From assembly GCF_009731465.1 (NCBI RefSeq), contig NZ_AP021887.1, positions 1,606,001 through 1,670,000 of the forward strand: a DNA stretch of 64,000 nt, given 5' to 3'. Below, piece by piece: positions 10,524 to 19,260 of this stretch. Numbering within the stretch: the first letter of the stretch is position 1; every line of letters begins with the position of its first letter. The translations under genes and the position numbers were made by a program. The stretch comes from Streptococcus sp. 116-D4. Lineage in GTDB: Bacteria > Bacillota > Bacilli > Lactobacillales > Streptococcaceae. The notes under the pieces were generated by a model. It was given only the letters and a program-made list of their open reading frames with translations, was not told the DNA's origin and did no database searches.

Positions 10524-10718
10524 ATGAATCGTGTGAAAGAATTTCGCAAGGAACTGGGCATTTCCCAGCTCGAACTCGCCAAGGATATCGGTGTCTCGAG
10601 ACAAACCATCAATATGATTGAGAACGACAAGTACAATCCAACCCTGGAACTCTGTCTCAATCTCGCCCGCAGCCTCCAAACTGACCTCAACAGTCTCTTT
10701 TGGGAGGATAATTTTTAA
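10524..10718 (+). CDS. XRE-family transcriptional regulator, 64 aa
   Basis: Minimal Cro/CI-type helix-turn-helix protein. SQLELAKDIGVSRQTINMIE spans the DNA-binding helices and the rest is the short tail typical of this subfamily. AAAGGAG lies 9 bases before the ATG. It heads a cassette of membrane proteins 15 bases downstream. Small XRE proteins paired with DUF3278-type membrane proteins are a common Firmicute arrangement in which the regulator is thought to control its own operon. The two dyads around the promoter fit that. Confidence 0.9.
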   Translation: MNRVKEFRKELGISQLELAKDIGVSRQTINMIENDKYNPTLELCLNLARSLQTDLNSLFWEDNF

Positions 10719-10733
10719 AAAAGGAGCCAACTC

Positions 10734-11276
10734 ATGAAAAAAGAAACCTTCACTGAAAAACTAATCAAACGCATTTATGGCATTTCAGGACCACTTGATG
10801 AACACAAACGACGTGAAGCTGACCGCATCGGAAATAAAATCTTTGTGATTCTCTTTTACCTCATGACTTTAGGTAATCTTATTCCCTTTTTCCTCGCTTA
10901 TAAATATCCGCAAATTATCGCTATCGGCTATCCTCTTGTAGTACTCGGCATTTCGATAATTTCTTCTCTTTATGTGCTCTCCCAAACCAGGAAAACAGGT
11001 ATCACAGCCATTGATCTAGATATGCTGAATGAGAAAGAAAGCAAGCAACTACACTACCCAGGTCTTAAAGCAGGTTTGTTCTTTGGTCTATGGATATTTT
11101 TTATAAATCCTCTTCTCGATATACTCATAGGTGAAGGTCAGGACTATTTTCATTCTCTTCTCACTATAAGAAATGGTGTGTCAAGCATTCTCGGTTCTAT
11201 TTTCTTTGGAGCGATCATACAGTTCCTCATCTCCCGTCGCATTGCAAAAGCTAAGAAAGATCAAGATGAGAATTAG
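10734..11276 (+). CDS. DUF3278-family membrane protein, copy A
   Basis: A 180-residue protein with a basic N-terminal segment (TEKLIKRIYGISGPLDEHKR) and four hydrophobic spans at about 38-55, 63-80, 113-131 and 147-165, ending in a charged tail. The N-terminal GISGPLDE pattern recurs as HIQGPFDE in the protein encoded at 11640, so the two are paralogs. A strong AAGGAG precedes the ATG. Function unknown; context suggests a membrane partner of the XRE regulator. Confidence 0.82.
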   Translation: MKKETFTEKLIKRIYGISGPLDEHKRREADRIGNKIFVILFYLMTLGNLIPFFLAYKYPQIIAIGYPLVVLGISIISSLYVLSQTRKTGITAIDLDMLNEKESKQLHYPGLKAGLFFGLWIFFINPLLDILIGEGQDYFHSLLTIRNGVSSILGSIFFGAIIQFLISRRIAKAKKDQDEN

Positions 11277-11286
11277 GAGGTGCCCT

Positions 11287-11613
11287 ATGAAATCACTAAT
11301 AACTTTACTTACCTATCATCTTTTGTTCAGTTCTCTGCTCATCTTCATCATCGTTTCAGGGAACTTGCCAATCAGAGAGATATTCCTCGTGCTAGTCTTT
11401 ATTCCAGCCCTCAACAAAGGATTGACTTATCTAAAGATTGACTCCCAAAAAACGCGCATACTCAACTTAACACTATGCTTTATGATTCTATCCTTACCAC
11501 AACTGACGCTCATTTCAAGCAATTGGAAGTATTATTTACTGCTCACTATCGCTATCCTTTCTTCTATCACTTATCTTTATTATCTCTATCAATTCGTAAA
11601 AGAAACAAAATAA
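11287..11613 (+). CDS. Small membrane protein of the XRE/DUF3278 cassette
   Basis: 108 residues with about four hydrophobic spans and a short charged C-terminus. The ATG at 11287 is chosen because AGGAGG lies 6 bases before it and the upstream gene stops 10 bases earlier; a longer in-frame reading would overlap that gene. No family recognised. Position between the two DUF3278 paralogs suggests that all three act together. Confidence 0.75.
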   Translation: MKSLITLLTYHLLFSSLLIFIIVSGNLPIREIFLVLVFIPALNKGLTYLKIDSQKTRILNLTLCFMILSLPQLTLISSNWKYYLLLTIAILSSITYLYYLYQFVKETK

Positions 11614-11639
11614 CATCGTTCATTTAGGAGAAATCACCC

Positions 11640-12215
11640 ATGAAAAAAGAAGACTTAACAACTCGCCTACTTCGAAATTTCTTTCATATACAAGGGCCTT
11701 TTGATGAATGCCGTCAAGAGGTTATCTACAAGGCTTGCGCCCGTTCCATGATCCAAATCTTTTACTCTTCCTTCATTCTCTTCCTATTCTATATTTTGTT
11801 CGGAAGCTTTATAGAAATTGTTCGAAATGTTATGCCCTACATCTATTTTGGACTCATTTTGTTCATGAGTATAAAAACTCAAAAAGTCGTCCAAGAACTC
11901 CATCTGGAAAAAGATGACAAGTCAGAAATCATCCTCAAGACCTACAGCAAAGCCCAAATCAAATTCCGAAGCTGGCTTGTGTTTATCGGTATTCAGATTG
12001 GCCTCTTTACCTTACTCATCTTTCACAAAGTCTTCGTTCAGCAGATGTCCCTTTCAGATTTTGGGAAGTTGCTGGTGCAATTCGATAAAAGTGTTCCTCT
12101 CCTGATGTATGGCCTGATTATCGGTAGCATTTTTGGAACTCTGACCTACGGCTTTCTATCCCTACAGGAGGAAAAAACTCCTAAAAATACCAAACAGAAG
12201 GAGAAAAGCAAGTAA
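11640..12215 (+). CDS. DUF3278-family membrane protein, copy B
   Basis: 191 residues, paralogous to the protein at 10734 (same KKExxTxRLLR..GPFDE N-terminus). About four membrane spans and a Lys-rich tail. Its TAA overlaps the ATG of the peroxidase gene by one base (TAATG), so the two are translationally coupled. That links this membrane cassette to redox defence or simply reflects operon fusion. Function unknown. Confidence 0.8.
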   Translation: MKKEDLTTRLLRNFFHIQGPFDECRQEVIYKACARSMIQIFYSSFILFLFYILFGSFIEIVRNVMPYIYFGLILFMSIKTQKVVQELHLEKDDKSEIILKTYSKAQIKFRSWLVFIGIQIGLFTLLIFHKVFVQQMSLSDFGKLLVQFDKSVPLLMYGLIIGSIFGTLTYGFLSLQEEKTPKNTKQKEKSK

Positions 12216-12691
12216 TGACTTCACTATACGATTTTTCAGTTTTTAACCAAGACAATCAAGAAACTCCACTAGAGACCTATCGTGGTAAGATTCTCTTGGT
12301 TGTAAACACTGCTACTGGATGTGGTTTAACGCCCCAGTACCAAGGACTTCAAGAACTCTATGATCGCTATCAAGAACAAGGTTTTGAGATTCTAGACTTC
12401 CCTTGCAATCAGTTTATGGGACAAGCACCAGGCAGCGCAGAGGAAATCAACACCTTCTGTAGTCTACATTTCCAGACTACCTTCCCACGTTTTGCCAAAA
12501 TCAAGGTCAACGGTAGGGAAGCAGATCCTCTCTATGTTTGGTTGAAAGAACAAAAATCTGGCCCACTGGGAAAACGAGTCGAATGGAATTTCGCTAAGTT
12601 TCTCATCGGTCGTGATGGTCAGGTCTTTGAACGCTTCTCCTCCAAAACAGACCCTAAACAAATTGAAGAGGCAATACAAAAACTACTCTGA
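12215..12691 (+). CDS. Glutathione/thiol peroxidase family protein
   Basis: Reduces peroxides using a thiol. The 158-residue protein has the catalytic tetrad C36 (in NTATGCGLTPQYQGL), Q70, W124 and N125 (VEWNFAKFL). C82 aligns with the resolving cysteine of thioredoxin-dependent members and C64 lies in FPCNQF, so thioredoxin may be the true reductant. Cysteine, not selenocysteine, is encoded. It ends the XRE/DUF3278 operon and overlaps the preceding stop codon by one base. Confidence 0.93.
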   Translation: MTSLYDFSVFNQDNQETPLETYRGKILLVVNTATGCGLTPQYQGLQELYDRYQEQGFEILDFPCNQFMGQAPGSAEEINTFCSLHFQTTFPRFAKIKVNGREADPLYVWLKEQKSGPLGKRVEWNFAKFLIGRDGQVFERFSSKTDPKQIEEAIQKLL

Positions 12692-12699
12692 TTTTTTTG

Positions 12700-12747
12700 A
12701 ATACATTCTTTCATTTAGTTTAATTCTTGAAAGGATGTATTTTTTCT
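12700..12747 (+). terminator. Terminator after the peroxidase gene
   Basis: AATACATTCTTTCA (12700-12713) pairs with TGAAAGGATGTATT (12728-12741) with one G-T wobble, followed by TTTTTC. Confidence 0.85.
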
Positions 12748-13022
12748 TTAAAAAGTGAAAGAATTTCTTTAAATTAGGTCTACTTTCTCTATTGCATTTT
12801 TCCTGATAATCTAGTATATTTACCATGTGTTTATAATATAGAATTATTTATGTTGTATTCGGAACAGAAGAATTAAATTTTTTCTTCAAAAATGTAAGCG
12901 TTTTATATTTAAGAGATGAGGTGAAAAGAAACTAGAAGTTTTTTGTTGAATAAGATCGATACCAAGTAAGGCTTGGGCTCAAACAGTAGCTGACTGTCTT
13001 TTATAAAAACTAGGAGTACATT
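12748..13022 (+). promoter_or_regulatory. Leader of the protease-fucosidase gene with a cre-like site
   Basis: A TATAAT at 12832-12837 is the best -10, but has no clear -35. TGTAAGCGTTTTAT at 12893-12906 matches the cre consensus at all but one position and would lie in the 5' leader, where CcpA could block elongation. A TAGGAG ribosome site precedes the ATG at 13023. Nothing else was recognised here. Confidence 0.5.
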
Positions 13023-16000
13023 ATGAATCGATACCTTTTTGAAAAAGGACAAACTTTTAGCATTAGAAAATTAACCGTTGGAGTTGCTTCAATCATGGTT
13101 GGTCTTGCTTTCTTTGCTTCTGGAACCGCACTCGCTGACGAAACAAAAATTGAAACTCCAACTTCTCAACCAAACGTGGAAAAACTCGCAGAGGTTGAGA
13201 CTCCAAAACCTGAAACCAAGAATGAAAGTCCTCTAATCTCTACACCTCAAGAATTGAACGAGGAGAAGGAAGAAAATACGGCGAAATCAGTAGAAGAAAC
13301 ATCTGTACCAAATACTCCCACTTCTGACTTACTTCCTGAGGAAATCAATGATCAGGCTTATCCCGATACACCTGTAAAACAATTAAATACATCCGCAATT
13401 GTTGAAACGAAAGACAGTCCTCAAGTTGCAACCAAGAGCATTTTGAAAAAAAAGGAAGAAACTAAAAAAGAAGTTGGAAATGAAAATCGTGCCATCATTA
13501 ATGGCGGTGAAGATCTTAAACACATCAACTATGATGGTCAACCCGCTACTGCTGCTAGTATGATTTACACTACATATAACGGGGACTCTCAACGCTATAT
13601 CGTTTCAGGCTCTGGTATTTTTGTTGCACCTAATCTAATTCTTACAGTTGCTCATAATTTCTTAGAAGAAAACAAGGAAACTAGAGAAGGGCAGATTCGT
13701 GGTGGAAATTCCGCACAATTCTACTATAATGTTGGATCAAATAGCGAGAAGAAAAACTCTCTCCCATCTTCTGGAACAACTGTTTTATTCGAAGAAAAAA
13801 ATATCCATTTCTGGAATAAAAAAGACTTCGGACAAGGATACAAGAATGATCTTGCTTTAGTAACAACTCCTGTCCCTCTTCCAATCGCCAGTCCAAATAA
13901 ATCTGCAACCTTTGCACCTTTAGCTGATCATAAAACCTATCAGCCCGGAGAAGCTATTAGTACGATTGGGTATCCGACAGATTCTAGCTCAAAAGAACTC
14001 AAACAACCAATAGTAGCTGGTCAACTTTATAAAGCGGATGGTACTATTCGCTCTGTTGAAGCCTATAATGAGCAAGGAGCTACTGGAATCACCTACCAAA
14101 CTACTTCTGTATCTGGTTTATCTGGAGGGGGTATTTTGGATAGCCAAGGAAAAGTTATCGGTATTCACCAACACGGAACAGTTGACAATGGAGTCCCTGA
14201 AAAAGACCGATTTGGTGGTGGACTCGTTCTTTCACCTGAGCAACTTAAATGGGTTAAAGATATGATTGCCCAATATGGGGTCAAGGGCTGGTACCAAGGA
14301 GATAATGGAAATCGTTATTATTTCACTAATGAAGGTCATATGCTTCGTAATGAAAAAGCTGTAATTGGTAACAATGAATATTCTTTCAATGAAAATGGAG
14401 TTGCTACTTTAACTAAAGGGGTAGAGTACGGTAGCGTTCTTGTCCAACACAAAGATGAGGAAGGTAATCTTGTCAAAGAAAACGACAAATTTATTGAATC
14501 AACAACGATTGACTCCCCATTTACTTACGATTTCAAAAAAGAAATTGAAAAAACTGATTTCTATGAGAAAAATAAAGAAAAATACGAAATCGTATCAATT
14601 GATGGTGTCAAAGTCAACAAACAACTAAAAGATACCTGGACTGAAGACCACAGTGTTGTAAGCAAAGTTCCTGCTGGTACACGTGTCATCAAGGTGGTTT
14701 ATAAAGTGAATAAAGGTTCTTTCGAAATTCACTATCGTTTGAAAGGATCCGAAAAAGATCTAACAGAAGTAACTGCGGACAACAATAATGGAATGGAATA
14801 CGATGTTTCTTTTGTCAACACTTTCCATGCAAAAGAAATCGCTGGCTACCGTCCAGTTAAGACAACATTGGAATCAAGTATTCAGCACAAAGGAGTAAAT
14901 TCGGTCGTATTTGAATATGAATCAATCTCTGATAACTCCAATCCAACTACAAATGATTCGCCCGTCACCCATCCAGAAGATAAAGAAACCGAAATCGGTA
15001 ACTACGGCCCTCTCCCAAGTAAAGCACAATTAGACTATCATAAAGAAGAATTAGCTGCTTTCATCCACTACGGCATGAATACCTACACTGACTCTGAGTG
15101 GGGACACGGGAATGAAGATCCAGGATACTTTGATCCAACGAACTTAGACACCGATCAATGGATTCGTACTCTTAAAGAAACTGGCTTCAAACGCACCATT
15201 ATGGTAGTGAAACACCACGACGGTTTCGTTATTTACCCATCTAAATATACAAATCATACCGTAGCTGCTAGCCCTTGGAAAGATGGTAAGGGAGACCTTT
15301 TAGAAGAAGTTTCAAAATCAGCTACTAAATACGATATGAATATGGGGGTTTATCTATCTCCATGGGATGTTAATAGTCCTAAATACAAGGTTGATACAGA
15401 AAAAGAATACAACGAATATTATCTCAACCAACTAAAAGAAATTCTTGGAAATCCAAAATACGGAAACAAAGGTAAATTCATTGAAGTTTGGATGGATGGT
15501 GCGCGTGGTAGCGGTGCCCAGAAAGTAACCTACACCTTTGACGAATGGTTCAAATACATTAAGGAAGCTGAAGGAGATATCGCTATCTTCTCTGCACAAC
15601 CAACAAGTATTCGTTGGATCGGAAATGAACGTGGTATCGCAGGTGATCCTGTATGGCACAAAGTAAAAAAAGCAAACATCACAGAAGATGTAAAAAATGA
15701 ATACCTCAACCATGGAGACCCTGATGGCGATATGTACTCTGTAGGTGAAGCTGATGTTTCGATCCGTTCTGGTTGGTTCTATCATGATAACCAACAACCA
15801 AAATCACTCAAAGACTTGATGGATATCTACTTCAAATCTGTGGGTCGTGGAACCCCGCTTCTACTCAATATTCCACCAAATAGAGAGGGTAAATTTGCAG
15901 ATGCTGACGTAGCTCGCTTGAAAGAATTCAAGGCGACCCTAGACCAAATGTATGCAACTGATTTCGCCAAAGGAGCGACTGTCACAGCAAGTTCTACTCG

Positions 16001-18764
16001 TCAAAACCACCTATATAAAGCAAGTAACCTTACAGACGGCAAAGACGATACCAGCTGGGCTCTCTCAAACGATGCTACAACTGGTAGTTTCACAGTAGAT
16101 TTAGGTCAAAAGAGACGCTTTGATGTCGTTGAATTTAAAGAGGATATCGCTAAGGGACAACGTATTTCTGGATTTAAGATTGAAGTTGAAATCAACGGTC
16201 GCTGGGTCACTTATGGAGAAGGTGCAACAGTTGGCTACCGGCGCTTAATCCAAGGAAAACCTATCGAAGCACAAAAAATCCGTGTTACTATCACAGGAGC
16301 ACAGGCTACCCCTATCTTAAACAACTTCTCAGTCTATAAGACACCAAGTAATATCGAAAAGACTGACGGTTATCCTCTTGGTCTAGAATATCACTCAAAC
16401 ACAACAGCAGATACAGCTGAAACAACTTGGAATAATGAATCTGAAGGTATTCGTGGCACTTCTATGTGGACCAATCAGAAAGATGCTAAAGCAACCTATC
16501 ATTTCACAGGAACTAAAGCATATGTAGTCTCGACAGTGGACCCAGGACACGGAGAAATGTCCGTGTATGTTGACGGACAAAAGGTTGCTGATGTACAGAC
16601 TAAAAACAGTACTCGCAAACGTAGCCAAAAAGTCTTTGAAACAGGTGATTTGGAACCAGGAGAACATACTATTACTCTCGTTAATAAAACAGGTGAACCA
16701 ATAGCTACAGAAGGAATCTATTCCTTAAATAATGATAGTAGAGGTATGTTTGAACTAGAGTCTGCTAGCTACGACATCGAAAAAGGAAAACCAGTCACTG
16801 TTAAGATTAAACGTGTAGGTGGAAGCAAAGGGTTAGCCACTGTTCGCTTTATCACTGAACCTGGAACAGGGGTTCACGGGAAAGTCTACCAAGACACTAC
16901 AAAGGATGTCACATTTAATGATGGGGAAACAGAAAAAATAGTTACTGTCCCAACTATCGACTTCAAAGAACAAGAAGATGCAATCTTTGATTTCAAAGCT
17001 AAACTCACTTCTGTATCTGATGGAGCCTTACTCGGCTTCACTACTGACTCTACTATTCAAGTAATGAATGCTGAGTTACTCAAGAAAGACCAGACTAGTT
17101 ATGATGACCAAGTTAGCCAATTGGATTATAGCCCTGGATGGAAGCATGAAACAAATTCCCCAGATAAGTACAAACAAACTGAGTCTTGGGCTTCATTTAA
17201 TCATTTAACAGATGATCAAAAGACTACGACAGCTGTAACAGCTTACTTTTACGGTACAGGACTAGAAATCAAAGGTTTTGTCGACCCAGGTCATGGTATC
17301 TATAAAGTATTGCTTGATGGTAAGGAAGTCCAATACCAAGATGGAATGGGTCATTCGTCAATTGTGAATGATAAAAAATACTTTAGTGGACATGCTACTG
17401 AACGCCAAGGCGATCAAACTTTGGTCAGCTTAAAAGGACTTGATGAAAATTTACATGCAGTAACCTTACAGCTTGATTCTGACCATAACGACATAACACA
17501 AAATATTGGTATCCAAGTTGACCGATTCATCACTTTTGGAGACGGTAGAGAACTATACAGCAAAGAAGATATTATTCGCTCTCTCTCTAAATGGAAAGAC
17601 GACTTATCTAACTTCGATCCAAGTGGTTTGAAAAATACAGCAACTGCACGCCAAGCATTTAAGTCTAACCTTAATAAACTTACTAGACAGCTAAATTCTG
17701 ATGTTGTAAATGTACAAGATGTGATGTTAACAGTCACTACTTTACAAGATATTCTTAGCAAGGATGAAAATTACCAAAAACCTGGTGATGATCCAACTCC
17801 AGATCAACCTGAACAACCTGAACAACCTGTAGAACCTAAACAACCTGAAAAACCAATTTCTACCTCAACTCCTGAAGAAGGAGTCAAGGATCTTGTCTTC
17901 CAACTCCCAAGTTTAGAAATGATTAAAAAGGTAGTACCATTCAAGACTATCCATCGTGAAAATCCACAATTAGAGAAAGGGAAAGAACAAGTCCTATCCG
18001 AAGGTAAAGAGGGAGCTATAATCGAGTATGTTGAAGTAGATGGAAATAATCGCAAAGTTCTCCAAACAGAAAATACACCGGCTCATGATCGCATCATCGA
18101 AGTTGGGTCTAAACAAAGCTCTGTAGGAACAGATACTCCACCAGTTGTAACTCTTCCTGAGTACCTTCTACCAAAAGAACCTGAAAAACCAATTACTTCT
18201 TCAAGTCCTGAAGAAGGAGTCAAGGACCTTATCTTCCAACTTCCAAGTTTAGAAATTGTTAAAAGAACAATTCCATTTAATACTATCCGTCGTGAAAATC
18301 CACAATTAGATCACGGGAAAGAACAAATTCTATCCGAAGGGAAAGATGGTCTACTTGTCGAGTACGTCGAAGTAGATGGTAGTAATCGCAGAGTGGTCCA
18401 AACTGAATCAACTCCAGCTCTAGACCGAGTGATTGAAGTTGGGACTCAACAAAGATCTGTAGGAACAGATACATCTCCAACAGTAACTCTTCCTGAGACT
18501 GAGCTACCAAGAAAAGCAGAAAAATCTTCTCCTGCTATTGTGACAAAAGATTCACCAACAAAAACTGAAAAAGTAGTTCCTACTGTTGTAACAGAGGATT
18601 CACCAGCAAAAGATGAAAAAGCCCCTATTACCACTACAGTTAAACAAAACAAGGAAAAACAACTCCCAGAAACTGGAGAGCAAGAAGCAAATGCCTTCTT
18701 ATTCTTAGCTGCTATTACTTCAGTCTTGTCTCTACTCATCTTCCAAAAGAATTTCAAAGACTAA
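13023..18764 (+). CDS. LPXTG surface protein: trypsin-like protease plus GH29 alpha-L-fucosidase
   Basis: 1913 residues, secreted and wall-anchored. Order: YSIRK-type signal (FSIRKLTVGVASIMVG, cleavage near 39); Glu/Pro-rich linker to about 155; trypsin/V8-like domain (about 157-415) with triad H211, D276 and S367 in GLSGGG; one glucan/choline-binding-like repeat (422-462); two MucBP-like modules (467-632); GH29 domain (about 660-975) with WMDGA giving nucleophile D825; F5/8-type module (985-1106); paired beta-rich binding modules (about 1117-1236 and 1364-1506) around a Calx-beta-like segment; helical FIVAR-like region; two 112-residue G5 repeats; LPETG at 1881-1885, membrane span, basic tail. 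The GH29 part resembles the 1,3/1,4-fucosidase subfamily, so Lewis-type host glycans are likely substrates. I see no frameshift. Substrate and protease target are inferred. Confidence 0.9.
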   Translation: MNRYLFEKGQTFSIRKLTVGVASIMVGLAFFASGTALADETKIETPTSQPNVEKLAEVETPKPETKNESPLISTPQELNEEKEENTAKSVEETSVPNTPTSDLLPEEINDQAYPDTPVKQLNTSAIVETKDSPQVATKSILKKKEETKKEVGNENRAIINGGEDLKHINYDGQPATAASMIYTTYNGDSQRYIVSGSGIFVAPNLILTVAHNFLEENKETREGQIRGGNSAQFYYNVGSNSEKKNSLPSSGTTVLFEEKNIHFWNKKDFGQGYKNDLALVTTPVPLPIASPNKSATFAPLADHKTYQPGEAISTIGYPTDSSSKELKQPIVAGQLYKADGTIRSVEAYNEQGATGITYQTTSVSGLSGGGILDSQGKVIGIHQHGTVDNGVPEKDRFGGGLVLSPEQLKWVKDMIAQYGVKGWYQGDNGNRYYFTNEGHMLRNEKAVIGNNEYSFNENGVATLTKGVEYGSVLVQHKDEEGNLVKENDKFIESTTIDSPFTYDFKKEIEKTDFYEKNKEKYEIVSIDGVKVNKQLKDTWTEDHSVVSKVPAGTRVIKVVYKVNKGSFEIHYRLKGSEKDLTEVTADNNNGMEYDVSFVNTFHAKEIAGYRPVKTTLESSIQHKGVNSVVFEYESISDNSNPTTNDSPVTHPEDKETEIGNYGPLPSKAQLDYHKEELAAFIHYGMNTYTDSEWGHGNEDPGYFDPTNLDTDQWIRTLKETGFKRTIMVVKHHDGFVIYPSKYTNHTVAASPWKDGKGDLLEEVSKSATKYDMNMGVYLSPWDVNSPKYKVDTEKEYNEYYLNQLKEILGNPKYGNKGKFIEVWMDGARGSGAQKVTYTFDEWFKYIKEAEGDIAIFSAQPTSIRWIGNERGIAGDPVWHKVKKANITEDVKNEYLNHGDPDGDMYSVGEADVSIRSGWFYHDNQQPKSLKDLMDIYFKSVGRGTPLLLNIPPNREGKFADADVARLKEFKATLDQMYATDFAKGATVTASSTRQNHLYKASNLTDGKDDTSWALSNDATTGSFTVDLGQKRRFDVVEFKEDIAKGQRISGFKIEVEINGRWVTYGEGATVGYRRLIQGKPIEAQKIRVTITGAQATPILNNFSVYKTPSNIEKTDGYPLGLEYHSNTTADTAETTWNNESEGIRGTSMWTNQKDAKATYHFTGTKAYVVSTVDPGHGEMSVYVDGQKVADVQTKNSTRKRSQKVFETGDLEPGEHTITLVNKTGEPIATEGIYSLNNDSRGMFELESASYDIEKGKPVTVKIKRVGGSKGLATVRFITEPGTGVHGKVYQDTTKDVTFNDGETEKIVTVPTIDFKEQEDAIFDFKAKLTSVSDGALLGFTTDSTIQVMNAELLKKDQTSYDDQVSQLDYSPGWKHETNSPDKYKQTESWASFNHLTDDQKTTTAVTAYFYGTGLEIKGFVDPGHGIYKVLLDGKEVQYQDGMGHSSIVNDKKYFSGHATERQGDQTLVSLKGLDENLHAVTLQLDSDHNDITQNIGIQVDRFITFGDGRELYSKEDIIRSLSKWKDDLSNFDPSGLKNTATARQAFKSNLNKLTRQLNSDVVNVQDVMLTVTTLQDILSKDENYQKPGDDPTPDQPEQPEQPVEPKQPEKPISTSTPEEGVKDLVFQLPSLEMIKKVVPFKTIHRENPQLEKGKEQVLSEGKEGAIIEYVEVDGNNRKVLQTENTPAHDRIIEVGSKQSSVGTDTPPVVTLPEYLLPKEPEKPITSSSPEEGVKDLIFQLPSLEIVKRTIPFNTIRRENPQLDHGKEQILSEGKDGLLVEYVEVDGSNRRVVQTESTPALDRVIEVGTQQRSVGTDTSPTVTLPETELPRKAEKSSPAIVTKDSPTKTEKVVPTVVTEDSPAKDEKAPITTTVKQNKEKQLPETGEQEANAFLFLAAITSVLSLLIFQKNFKD
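17844..18515 (+). repeat. Two 336-bp tandem repeats encoding G5 modules
   Basis: 17844-18179 and 18180-18515 encode 112-residue units that each start PEKPI, share EEGVKDL, FQLPSLE and RENPQL, and end near VGTDT and VTLPE. They form the stalk-proximal part of the surface protein and could expand or contract by recombination. Confidence 0.85.
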
Positions 18765-18809
18765 TTAAAATCTTTACTTCATTCTTTTCAATGATTCTAG
18801 TTCCCCCAA

Positions 18810-18838
18810 AGAGAAGACCAGCCGGTCTTCTCTTTTTC
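18810..18838 (+). terminator. Terminator of the surface-protein gene
   Basis: AGAGAAGACC (18810-18819) and GGTCTTCTCT (18824-18833) form a perfect 10-bp stem with loop AGCC, then a T-run. Confidence 0.92.
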
Positions 18839-18855
18839 TATATATAAATCAAAAA

Positions 18856-18879
18856 ACATCCATAAATTTCTATGGATGT
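18856..18879 (-). terminator. Minus-strand terminator below the BCCT/LysR-remnant unit
   Basis: ACATCCATA (18856-18864) and TATGGATGT (18871-18879) form a 9-bp stem. On the minus strand a T-run follows. Confidence 0.75.
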
Positions 18880-18936
18880 CTTAGTATATATAAAACAGAA
18901 TGATTCTGGCCGCCCCGTTACTAGTTTATTATTTCT

Positions 18937-19251
18937 TTAGAATAACTCTGCTGAATAATAAACTTTAATCCGCTTTAAAAATTCTTGCGCCACAAGAGAA
19001 AGATAGCGACTTTCCTTCCAGACTAATATCGTCTCAAAGTTGAGAGAAGGCTCCATAGGGACAAAAGTTCCCTCAGCATCGATTCTGTTTTTGACAGCCC
19101 CCTCAATACAGACTAGAGCCCCAAGTTCCTGCTCCAAATCCTATAACTGACGACTGAGTGTCGGCTGAGTAATCATCAGCTTCTCAGCTGCCTTGGAGAT
19201 ACTCCCCTCCTCAGCAATAGTAATAAAATAACGAAGCACTCTTAACTCTAT
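18937..19251 (-). pseudogene. LysR-family regulator remnant
   Basis: The minus strand encodes a clear LysR head (ELRVLRYFITIAEEGSIS, then TQPTLSRQL) but is broken three ways. The codon 5 bases after an AGGAGG site is ATA (19249-19251) where ATG is expected. An in-frame TAG follows TLSRQL. Shortly after EQELGALV the reading jumps to what looks like the C-terminal end of the family (LVWKESRYLSLVAQEFL), so the effector domain is deleted. It directly follows the BCCT transporter gene and probably once regulated it or was co-transcribed. Confidence 0.85.
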
Positions 19252-19260
19252 GCCATCCTC

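Noticed and set aside
18487..18504. LPETE in the G5 region as a second sortase motif
   Set aside because: It has Glu instead of Gly and no membrane segment follows; the true motif is LPETG at residues 1881-1885.
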